Positions 1-12,100 of a DNA stretch of 64,000 bases are shown one piece after another. The notes under the pieces are model-generated. The model saw only the letters and a program-made list of their open reading frames with translations. It was not told the DNA's origin and did no database searches. This stretch comes from Notospermus geniculatus (taxonomy: Eukaryota > Nemertea > Pilidiophora > Heteronemertea > Lineidae). Within the stretch, counting starts at the first letter, position 1. Every line of letters begins with the position of its first letter. The position numbers and the translations under genes are program-made. The DNA lies in assembly GCA_002633025.1 (NCBI GenBank), contig NMRB01001789.1, positions 76,675-140,674 on the forward strand. Direction: 5' to 3'.

Positions 1-3000
1 CCGCCTGGAACCCGGACTACTTTTTCTCGACGAGAAATTGCTCCGCACTTATGTTCCCTTCGTGACACATTCCCTTGGCGAAAATTGTTGCATTTTCTGA
101 GTATTCTTTTTATGTCTTGTAATGCGGAAGTAAGCTGTCGGCCGGTGTGGTACCTTGAAGGTGAATCTTACCACATGTTCTGCCATGTTACTACATGTAC
201 AATCGTTACCGTTCTGTCAGTTGAGTGTCTATACCCTGGGTCTACTCGCTTGACCCAATCGTCAGGGGAAACACAAATGTCCATGAGCGTTCGTCAGTAT
301 ACCACGGGTACATGTATACTGTACGTACATGTAGGGACACGAACACCTACGTAGTGTAGCCTATACAGTACGTACGCACCTGGGTCTAGCATGGTCTCTG
401 TAAAGGTAAGACGTTGGCTGATGAACAACGTTGTGTTGTTACAGTTCAGATTCCCCTATCTGGAGGTCATTATCTTCTTTTTACCACCAAGTATACTTGC
501 ATCATTACTTTACCTGTTAACAACGGGAAAAAAACGTCATCATTTACGTGGGTATGCTCATAGAAGATTCTTCCGATTTGGTTCAAGGTGTTTATTGCGG
601 ATGCAGCGCCGTGAAGAGCGTGGGAGACCTCTTTTTACCCACAGACCGAATTATAGTTGTCGATGGAGGTAGAATGGGAAGATATGCGCAATCTTCCGAA
701 AGCAAAGAACCTTTTTTCTTGGTCGATTTAGATCGATGGGGATTCCTGATTGCTCCATCCGTCATGAACAATTTGCGCTGATACCTCTTAATATTCCTTC
801 TGTAACCGAGACCGGTCTCCTATTTGGATGAACTTCCTCCAAGACCATTCTCATGGATGGATGTTCCTAGTAAAACATAAGATATGATTACAGATACATC
901 CAGCTAACAAATAGATGTTGATCTTAGACATTTTCATTAATTTCTGCCAACTCTGAGACGAGCTATTGAGATTGGTCGTTGCGATGGCTCGGGGTTAGAG
1001 CGGATTCGGTTTGGTTTATGGCATTATCTCCCGGTCTGCATGTATGTTTTCGAGACTTGGCGAATAAATTCGTACCACTATCGTGCAACTATTTGCTCTT
1101 CCGTTTACAGTCCTTGCCGTAAACGTTGGTAAAATCAAATTGGAATAGAAACCGTTAGCAGTCAAACTGCTTGAAAGTGACAAGACGGTAAAGCATACTG
1201 TACTTAGACTTGTAAACTAAGGAAAACAAGATGCGGTAGCTAGCCTATACCTAAACTTAACTGGCGACGAAAGCTAAGTACACGATTCAGACGATGCTGT
1301 TTCATAGTTCGTAGCCGACGTGTAATTGGCGATATCTTAGGTAAAAGAAGCTATGAATGTGATAAGATAGAAGTTAGGAAAACAACAAAAATACCTCAAC
1401 AATGCCATGAAAACACAGCTTGTAGGTGAAGTATAGGATGTAAGTCCGACAGAAATATCATGTTTATTTGTTGTCTGTATTGCCGCAGATACTTTTCTTT
1501 CAGGTTGAGTTCATGTTTCAGGCTCAGAGACTGGACTTCCATTCCTTCCCTTGTCTTACACAATCACAGCGCCTCATAAGAAGCCCACATCGCCACGATG
1601 CGATATGATACTTCGGGATGCTGAAATGTAAGCATGTAGAAGCAATGCCAACCATGCAACTGTGGCAGGTGTATTTGAGGAAAGTGGCAAACAGGTGTAT
1701 GATGGCTACATTAGTTGTATGTGGAGGAGGATGCTCTTTCGTTTACTTATGTCATTCATGTTGCTTGATGTCACCAGAGAGATGACGCAAAATCACGCGG
1801 CTGACGCTGGGACAGATAGAAATTGACTGCCCTTGTGTCGTGTAGCTGATGTCCATGCTGGTAACGTTTAGTCAGGAGGCGGTCCCAGGATAGATTCTTC
1901 AGCCCACTATGTGCATGCATGGTGTACCAACCCCAACCGTGCCATCGACTGCTTTCGCCAACATCACATTGCAGTTAATACGAATGGAAGAAACATCAAC
2001 AATAACGGAGACAGCTATTGGTTCACGGTGATTTTACATCGATTTTAATCTGTGAATAAGATCATTTTATTCGCTGGAAGACAATTTGTTTTATCGATTC
2101 GACCGAGCGCAGAAATCAATTGGGAATGCCATTCATTCATCTTCCGATTGAACTCATAGATAAATGAATAACCATCAGTTCCAGGAAATGTTACACACGA
2201 TGACACACAGAAGTATACGTGTTGTTACTTCCAAGTTATGATGACATCGACTGAACAGTGTCCTGTCCTGGTTTGTCGCAATCTCGCCTTTCACATACAT
2301 TGAAATCTGCCACTGAATCATCGGAATAGCTGACATTCTTGGGTTGAAACTGCTTTTTGCAACGTCAGCCGTCCGCTTGCGATCTTTAGACCTGTCTATC
2401 CCGGTAGTTATAGAAAAACGTTGACTCGAAATAAGTACGACATGTTGTGCCCCCCGCGGCTCTCTCAGAAATGGCGCGACCTCAAGGGACGGACACTCAA
2501 AGACTGATGCTTTTGAAAGGGATGAGCAACGTCGGTCGGTGGATTCCGCTTGGATGAGCAAGGAATCACTGTATGGATTTTTGTCTGCTTGTCCCGGACC
2601 TTCTGCCGTCTGGGCCGTCCACCAGTCATGCCAGTGACTTGCTCAAGATATTGACTGGTTTGCAGTTGGGTGCAGACAATTCGTTTGCCCCGAATGGCCG
2701 GTGTTCCTCGATTTCACTCAATGAAGTTATTTCGAACAAATGCAACTGTTCCGCCAGGCAAGGCATGTAGTGGAAAAGAAGACTTCCGCATTGGTTTAAA
2801 AGTAAATTCCCGGTTGCTCGCCGACCAGCTGTGAAAAAGCATCGGATAGTCTTGAAAGCTGTGTGGTAGTGGTGCGAGAACGCATTCACCTTTCCGATGG
2901 TGGTTCTTATGAGGTGTACGCCACCGCTAGAACTGCAAGTTCCGCTATCCGAACAACCCGATTTGTGGCGGGTTTGCCATGTTTGCGGACGAGCCCCTTT

Positions 3001-3111
3001 GTTTGTCTTCTCATTCCTTCAGCAATCCAACAAGCGACTGCTAGGGTCCAAGGGTCTTACGCCAGCTCCTCGGCTCACTGAGGTTCAAGCTGAGTTTTCA
3101 TTTCGTTTCAG
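1..3111. other. 5' flank/intron region with no gene recognised
   Basis: No convincing exon was found here. Open frames at 391-672, 548-781, 2573-2770 and 2897-3325 are short, overlap in several frames and match no family I know. The M13-like gene that begins to be readable at 3112 lacks its cytoplasmic, membrane and first catalytic-domain exons, so these probably lie here or left of the window, but none could be placed: the expected cysteine-rich motif at the start of the M13 ectodomain was not seen. Confidence 0.5.
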
Positions 3112-6100
3112 AACTCTCAGACGCAGGATGGGACCCCGACTCTTGGCGATTCGAAAGGGCTCTCAAAGTCAGCACATTCGAGTTGTTCGCCCCACCTTTG
3201 TTTACGGTCACTGTGGCTCCTGCGTACCAGGTTGGGCCAGCCACGCAAGGATTGTTGGTAAGTGTAATGAGGACACAACTGAGTTCCAAACCAGTCTGAA
3301 GGTAAAACGAGGTGTGGCTTGTTGAGGATGGCGATGTTCGGCCATGGAAAACCAGTCATTCGAGACTAGAGAATCTGGAGAAGACGAGTAAAGCTTCGTC
3401 GAGAGTGAGTGTTTCTGTCCGGCGTGCTCAGGTTCGATGTTTCAGGTACAGATATGTTTGGGGTTTATCAACGTACCTACAGCTGCATCAAAACGATACT
3501 CTTCAAGTTAAACATGTTGGTACTTTGATGCTTTCTTATCAAGTTGCTCGTTGTGAGCAGATTATTGATCATGTGTAGGAGATATTTACCAAATCCCAGG
3601 TTTAGGATGTGAGCGGAGCATGCAGGAAACAGCGCGGGTTTTCATCACCAGCAGATGATCGTCGCCGCGGGAATTTAGAAACTAGATCTCGTAGCAGGTG
3701 GAAATCCTCTCGCGCGAGATCGGGTGTTGGGTGCGATGATCCACGAGCATGTTTTTCGCTCAATTTGGCCTTCCCACGGATACATGGTTTGATACCGAGG
3801 GGAGAGATACCGCGATTTTCTGCAGACGTACATGTTTATGTACATAACAAAGTTACGCCGGGCCTACATACTGTACTTTCATGTCTCAAAGGAGTGTAAT
3901 AGGTGGATGGCTATTGTAACAAAGTAGAATAGGTGCAGTCATCTTGACTACCAAGGGTTGTGACATCGCTGCCCCCCCCCNAGGACCGATGTATCACCAA
4001 AGTCTTCCACAACATCAAAGCCTTCCGCCGATTCCTTCACGAGGTCGGTAAAGCCATAAACGGCAGGAATGAAATACACAGATTTGTCGAAAACGTCATC
4101 GAGGCGTACAAAGCCTTCTGTTTCGTAAGTATAACTTCGTGTTCGTGTTCGTACTCGTTTGAACAACCGGGCCCAGACCCAGACAGCACGGTATACATTA
4201 GGATAAGAGAACTCTCTTTTGTGATCTTATAACAATACATACATGTATATGTATCTAGAACTAAGTGTCTTTACTGTCTCAATATCAGAAACCGATTTAT
4301 CATTCGAAGTGGACCCTGGTTTTTCCGCCTCGGCAACAATGTCAAATCTCAAAGTGTCCCTCGCCGTACCATAAACCTCGATCTATCTTTGTCCGGTCTC
4401 TTAGGTTTAATCAAATAACCCTGGTGACTCCCGTTTCATTTTTCGCCCATCTCATCATCCGTTTCACAAATGTTGTGGAAACAATATCACGTCTTATTGT
4501 GCTGGTTTCGTCGTCTGCCGGCCGTGGTGAAGATAGATATGAATTGATGGGCTTTCACGGAGAGTCCCCCGATATCGACTGATTGGGTGTAACCCGAGAA
4601 AAACGTTCGAATTTGACAATGCTACTGGTCGTTATCGCATGCAGCCAAATCGCATTGATTCTTCGACAACCGCAAACACACCGTGTCCTGTTCAAAGGGA
4701 AACTCCGCCTATACAAATAGGCGACCGATGGAACTACGGTACTTCTTTTGGTGATCAGGGGTGGCCGCATAGAAACTCCGCTAGCACGAGCGGAGCCCAT
4801 CTGCCGATAGTGCTGTACATTTTTCCATGCATTTTAACACCGATAGGCTGTCGAAGCACTAGTGGAGTTTCTATGCGGCTACCCCAGAACGTTGGGATGC
4901 GACAGTGCTTTTCGGTATCGGAGCCAAATTGCATTGTTCCTTTCGCGAACGCTTGGTACGTGCTGTGTCTCATTTCAAAGGGAAAGCCTCGAAATCGATG
5001 GCTGATGGAAAATTGTCCGAACGTAGTCCCCAACTTTCGCTAATTCAAAACGTTGAGTTCGTCGGAAGTACTCTGCCTCAAAATGGGTAGTGTCGGCAAA
5101 AGTTTTTCTCCTACCACAGCAGCCCTAAAGATCACATTACATCTTCAGTAGGCCACTTTATGAGATTTGTCCAGAGACACACGAAATCCATACAAGATGT
5201 TCCCGGATAAACCATGCAATTCTTCTCCGCCAGACAAAATGATTCAGGACATTGATTTTGCGATTACAGCAGAATGGGTTGTTCTGGTTAACATATGGAC
5301 TGTAATAATGCTGTAATCAAAATGATTTGGCCATTACTCAAGTACATCTTCATCAGACGATGAATCGTTTTCGAATTTGTCTCTTTGCAGAGTTCTGGGA
5401 CCGCGAGGAACGTTGCCACAACTGTTGGGAAGTTGTCAAGTATATTCAGCTCTAAACGGAAGGGAAAGCCAGAGGTACGGGTCTATTGTCCCCCAATAGC
5501 GAGTTTTCGCAGAGCCCCCAAAACGCCAACGCGAACGCCAAACCCATTGTTCGATGCCACGAAGAGAGCACCGAACAAAAGGATAGACGTTCGCGTTGGC
5601 GTTTCGGGGGCTTTGCGAAAACTCCCTATTTTATGGCACGACCTAACCCGTCGGCCGTGGAGGATTCCCTTTATGGCCTAAAGGTTGGGGCGTTGGCCTC
5701 TGAGCAACGTTGAGCTTGGTCAGTACTTGAATGGGTGACTAAAAATCGCTTCGCCTTCGGTCTCCGCTCTGAGCGTAGTCCGCAGGCGAAGTGGCAAGAT
5801 TGGTCGGAAATACAACAAGAAATACATGAAAGACTGAATGTAACGAAAGTGATGAGAGATAACCAATGATACTGCGAACATGTCGGTTCTCAATCTCGTT
5901 GTAAACTGTCACACAACCTCGTCCCTAGTGGCTGTTTGCTCCTCGTTCTTGGCTGTTCACAGCGACCGAGGAGGAAACCACCCGTGGGGACGAAGTTGCT
6001 GGTACGTGACGACGATTCTTCGCCATGACAGCAGTTGACATACACTCTTCCGCTCTGTGATCATTTACCGTCGATCAGCATCGGAACAAGGAAGGGGAGG

Positions 6101-9100
6101 CCTGGAAGGAACGCTCATTCCTTCATAAGATTTGTTAAAGGAACCAGACATGAGCGATATTCCGTACTATCTGTCGTATCAGAGGGTTTATCGCTTTCGA
6201 CTGCCGCTATAGTCCTAGCCTCTGGTACTCTTTCCGTTCCAGATCGACTGGCGTAAATTCTTGGCCCATCGCTATAAAGCTGTGAAAGAAACAGCAGATA
6301 TCCCTGTACAGATTTTAGAAAAAGAGAAAATAGACCATATGATTGACATTGCTACTTCTATGGAAGGCAGGTAAGTTGACGCCCATTCCACAGTTTTCCT
6401 CGTAAAAAAAGTTGTAGGTAGATTGAAGTAATAATTAAACTTCAGTCCCCCTGCCAACATCTTTACGTGGGATTCAATGAACTTGTTCAGTACCTTTGCG
6501 AATTACTCTCATGTAAAACTCTGGAAAACCTTCGTAAATCAATCGATTCGTTCTCTTCAGGCAGTTGAGAGATTTCCTCACTTACGTGTTTGTGGAAGAA
6601 CACATTGACGTCATGCCGGTGTTCATAAAAAAGTTCTACTATGAGGTCAAAGGGGACACGATGCCGCCACGAACCGACGGTAAGAGTAACACCGCCCTCC
6701 AATAGTTAACGGCAACATCATCAAGAATCAGTGGGAGAATGGATGACTGATGGAATAACTAGACTTTACACTGGAGTGTACTTTCTAGTAAAACGACATT
6801 ACTTCAATCGTCTTGCTCCCGCTGAATAAAGGTGGAGATGCTGCGTTTTACCACTTATCGGTCAGCAATACATAGACATAGCTTCATTCACCATGCCTTT
6901 GTTGTTCTTTTAAGCCTCGCTTATGTCGCCCTACGCTGTGATAGAAATAGCGTCAACAAGTTGCAACTGATAACTTATGTCGCCACCGACTAGAAAAATA
7001 CCGATCGGTCGCAACTACCTGGAACTAGTTTATCGCCGTCTTTTGAGTGCTTATGTCGACACAGATTTCTTTTGATTTTAAGTAAAACGTGCTGAAGTTG
7101 AACACGTGCGATTTTCAGGATCTGGATATTTGTAGTTTGCAACTAGTTACTCGCCGACGCCCGAGAGCTTATGTCACCTAGTAGTTGTGACTGATTAGTT
7201 CCAACTACGCGCCGATTATCAGTTGCCAACTAGTTCTGACTGTACGTAAGGGCGACATAAGCGAGGCTTTACTGATGTTAGTTTCCTTTTCTGGATTCTG
7301 TCCCAAACTCAAACGTGTCTACCGTCCTGCCACGTTTATAGACTAGACGAGAGGCGATAGTACTTTTGGAAGGCCCTGATTCAAACGGACACATCGAAAC
7401 CCAAACGAATGTCGATATCCTTTCCAGTCGACCTCTGGTAGGCAAAAATCAGATCAGATTTATTTCATTTTGAGCGAAAAGAAATGTCTTTACAATCATC
7501 CTTTTACACAAACGGGTGACGTGTCTTGTGATTAATTGAATTGTTATACTTGATATTGCTTCAGGAACGATCGCAGCGCTTTATCAAATTATTGGTGATC
7601 TAGTGTTCAATCGATTCACACACTCGGTTGGTTCGTGCTATTTTAGTTGAGACGCCAGCATTCAGTTCACAAAGTCTTATCCATTCGATTTGTATTGTCC
7701 TGCTTTTGAGGCTGTAAAAACTTTCTCGCCGCCAGAGGGATTTTCCGACGAGAATGTGACGTCATGATTGCATCAAGTCACAAGTTCCCTGATTGGACGA
7801 AACCACGGCACATGACCCACTTTGTTTTGTGGTCATATAAAACTAGTATTTGGTTTATCAGCAGACGTTTTTCTAGACACGATTTATCACAAATGAGTCG
7901 AAGGAAATCTCAACGCTGTTCTCTTTACGTTGCCATGAATTTGTTTTTTGGTTCCAAGATGCAATTTACATGCTCCAAAAACCAGTGATAGATCAAGTAC
8001 TTTACAAAGACACAAAGCAATTGCTGATGATATACGCTTGTTTCGGCAACAGTTTTGACATCCCTGACAAGGCCGATGGGGAACCATGCTCAAAAGGCAA
8101 AACTACGAATCCCCCTCAGACCAACAATTTCCTATCTAGTTTGATTTATTGCTTCCTCTGGTTGTTCTTCTGTAGCGTTCTCTCCCTCGGGAATCGTCCA
8201 ACGCACAGGACCCAGCATCATTTCTACTGGTTCTTACTGGTGATCAATTCTAAGTTTGTGTTCGGTAATTTGGCGTGTGCAAAAATGTGACGAATGGGCG
8301 GCTGGTGACTCGGCGGATAAACCATCAACCTCGATGCCAGGGTCTCTGACGCTCACAAAGGACGTCTTTATAAAAACATATCAGAAATAAATATGAAACG
8401 GCTGAACCAAGCTGTGATCTCAGAAACTATACCAGGATGGGAGATGTGTTCAGACATCCGCCAACTAGACTGTAAAAGGATCCCTAGGGACAAGTTTAAC
8501 AAACATGGACGATGAAATGGCAGCAATCAAAAGCAATTCGACGAAGTTGACATCCAGTGATATCATCATCTTCGCCTACATCAGTATCAATGTCGGCTCG
8601 GCGTAACTTCATCTTTGATATTGCAACAGTTACCGTGGAGTTTGTTGACTCTCGTCAACAGTGAGATGATTGAGACGGGATGCCAATATAAAGCTGCACC
8701 AGTCAGTTGGTTCATTTCAGTTTTGAACTGCCATGTTTTTATCAATTCTGCCGGAATCGTGAGGATTTTGATATGGATCATTTCAACGGCTTGAAGTCAA
8801 TGAAAATTAGACCCTCAATGGCCTAGGGGTGAAATACGGGAACAAATCTCTCAGGGAGGGGAACAAATCGTGAAATCCCTGTCGTCACAAACTCAGGCAG
8901 GCAAAAATATGGGCCAAAACAGGCACATGACAAAATCGGGGGATTGAGACAGTTAAAATACAGCCGATGTCGCTGAAGTATGTGTAACAGGTGCCGGCCA
9001 TCCATTCGTAAAAGTAATCAATACATCAAGAAGTCTCTAACTTTATCTTGCATCTGACAACCAAATTCGTCTGCCAATATAAACCTGTCAAATCACTGCA

Positions 9101-12100
9101 AAACAAATTGAAATTGCCAACCGGTTGGAATGGAGCGACAAGAGGTATTGTCGATAGAGGAGTAGTCTGGCCGAGGGAGTACCGCATGGGATGGAGGCAT
9201 GCCATCGCGGACGTAGCCAGGAGGAGGTCAGGCTATGGGGGCCGAAGTCAATCCAACTTGGCTGCTCTTCAAAATATTTACAGAGATGGAACGGAATTAT
9301 CTGCAGGTGCTGTTGATGGTTTACTCTTGATCAATAAAGTAACTCGATCTCGGCCTGACATGCCTGATGGAGAGCTGCTGGATACAAGTCAGCCGCCCCT
9401 TACTCGGGCGCCCTTGCCAATCTGCTCGGGCTCTGGGCTGCTGAACCGAGAATCACCTTCGCGAAAGAAGAAACCCTGACTTGTCAACTTAGAGGGCAAA
9501 CTCAGTTCCAACGTCACAGCCGGCTTTTCTTAAAGCAGCTCTGACATGCGCAGTGAGTGCGCCTTCCACACGAAGTTCCTCAGAGTATTTCACTCTCGTA
9601 CAAATCAAGTTAGTTTTACTGTTAAAACGACATTTCCAACAATTCCCCTTGGAATACATAATCCCAAGTGTCCAATTCCGAGCAAGAAATGGAGTAGTCC
9701 AAGTAAATGAAGTTGTCTCCCAAGATGGCCGCGACCGCTTACAGAACCTTTGTCTACCTCGTCCCCAGGGAGAAGATATCCGCTGGCAGAATTTACTCTT
9801 CATCCTTATCTGATCAGTGAAATAGAATCGGCTCATGGTAAACTTGTCTGATTGATTTTCATATTGGTTCGACCGCGCTGAATGTGATAATTATGCCGCG
9901 GGGGCTGCCTCGTGCCTTTCATCAGTGTTATCTCGAGTTTGGAGATGAACTTGAAGAACGCGTGCCGTCATAATCATCAGAAGATGATCGATGCCATGAC
10001 CGGGATGGTTTCGTTTTGAAGTTTTTGTATCAGGATCGGATGGAATTGTGATTCAGACTGTTGAATCACAACGGGATAGTTCCCATTTTGACATCCTTCT
10101 GCGCCTTCCAGCCTGGAACACCAGTAGTATGGTATGTCAATCTCGAGCCTCTTTTGAGGGGGAGCAATGAGGGGGAGCGTCTAAAAATAGAATAACCCAG
10201 TGTTGACCTCACGATGCTGTGAAACAATAGCTATTGTTATTGGCATGCCTAACCAAAGTAGTGAGGGTTTGTAGTGTAGACCTGTCACGTGACTCTTTTT
10301 GTTTTTAACAATAGCTAATTGTAGCGCTACTACCCCTAATTGTTCCAATCACAATAGCTATTGTTTACAGCATCGTGAGGTCATCGCTGGGTTATTCTAT
10401 TTTTAGACGCTCCCCCTCATTGCGCCCCCTCAAAAGAGGCTCGAGATTGACATACCATACACCGACCCATCGCGTCCATGATTTTGGGCAATCAGTCTCC
10501 GATACAGACGCTGTCCGGAATTTCGATGAAAAAAACAACAGACAATTTATATTCACTTACGCAAGGGATATCATGGTGGATAAAATATCTTGGAGAATGA
10601 TGGAAAGGATTTCCATTCAAAGTCCATTCTGAGCAGACGTCATGTCGTCTGCTTGGCCGAAGTTCTGAACGAGTTACAGACATAGTACGAGTGATGCGTT
10701 TTCCCAGGAGAGGTTTTTCTGATACCAGTCGCATCAAAAATCCCGTCCATTGTTGCCCTTCATTTCATTTGTGTGGAACGGGAAAAAATCGGCTGTCAAA
10801 TCCAGATAAACCGCGATGCATCAAGCGTTGATTTGCATAAAAACACGCTGATTTTCCTTTCAGATGTGAGAAGCTGGAAGAATTGTCTGTTGACGTATCT
10901 TGATAGATCACTGAAGCTTCCACTTGTGGCAGAGCTTGACCAGCAGAAGCGCCACCCAGTGGTATCAGATAAAAATGTAAGCAGAAGATTTGATTGGCTG
11001 AAGACCTTTGGTGGGCGGTACCTTTTACGTCAAGAAGAACATGAATACGTCTTTTATATATAAGACCGCCACCACCTAACAGGTGGAATCACCTTCACCT
11101 TATTACAAACTTTATCAGTGAACTCTGTCGTTATCACTCAAATTTCAAGGGCGGTCTTCAAATTGACTGACAAGTCAATTTCTAGTTGTTATTCTAATAA
11201 TGGTTCACAATTTCTGGTCGGAGACAGACATTTTAAAGTTGAGGAAGAGAGTATATGGATTCCAAAGGTCTTATGGCCATCTTTGGGGTTCACGATGACT
11301 GACCCATCTTTCATCTTGCAGCTCAAGAGAATAACTGCCGATATCCGCGCCGCGGTCATTGACAGAATGAATAGTCTCCCATGGATGGACGAAGTAAGCA
11401 AAGCAGAGATAAAAAGAAGGGTAAGTATAGGAGAGATCTTTTACGGCTGTCTGTCGTAGCAGGAACGCGACTCTAACAAGCCAAGAAACAAAATAGATGC
11501 GCCGAGACCAGTCCACTGTGTATCGGTAAGGCAGTATGTGGTCGATACCTCATACAGCATCCATTCGCCCTTCTGGGTAAGGAGGAAAATATGATACCCG
11601 TAATTCTAATGCTTTCCTGCATCCGCTCATCAGATAGCTACCAGTTTACTTTTGCATCATCGAAATCGATTGTCCTTAACCCGGACCCCAACCCCGATAT
11701 GATCACCAGCACCAATGTCCTTTCCGTGAATACACTAATTCATTTACCGGGACAGCTCTCATTCAAATCTCCTGACAATTCTCAAGATCTGATTGCATAT
11801 TTGGTTATTAAAGTGATGGATGAATTACTGGAGACATCGATTGGGCGAGTTCGCTGATTCCAAGTGGCATTTAGCATCAACTAAAGTGGATACATTCTTA
11901 CTGTACATATTGTTATGAGCACTGTATACTTTGGTATTAGTGTCGTCTGCTGTTGGTGTCCAACGATGTCTTGCGTCCATGTTGCCAGTAAATAAAAACG
12001 TGCTGTTTGCCGTAGAGGTGGAGCAGGGGAGATGTTTTGGCGATGCCACACAGATTTGTGGAGGTAAACGTTGTATAATTTTAAAAGCACTGCTGCCATA

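Noticed and set aside
548-781. Open frame of 77 codons that could be a 5' exon of the M13-like gene
   Set aside because: No M13 motif, no convincing splice acceptor and donor in matching phase.
2175-2889. Open frames on both strands, 65-128 codons
   Set aside because: They overlap each other in several frames and match no family; composition does not differ from the surroundings.
5385-5497. Possible exon bounded by TTTGCAG and AG|GTACGG between M13-like exons
   Set aside because: None of its three frames aligns with the M13 segment expected between the exons at 3984 and 6243, and one frame has a stop.
5701-5740. A functional 5S rRNA gene
   Set aside because: Only the 3' half of the internal promoter region is similar; the first 60-70 bases of 5S are missing.
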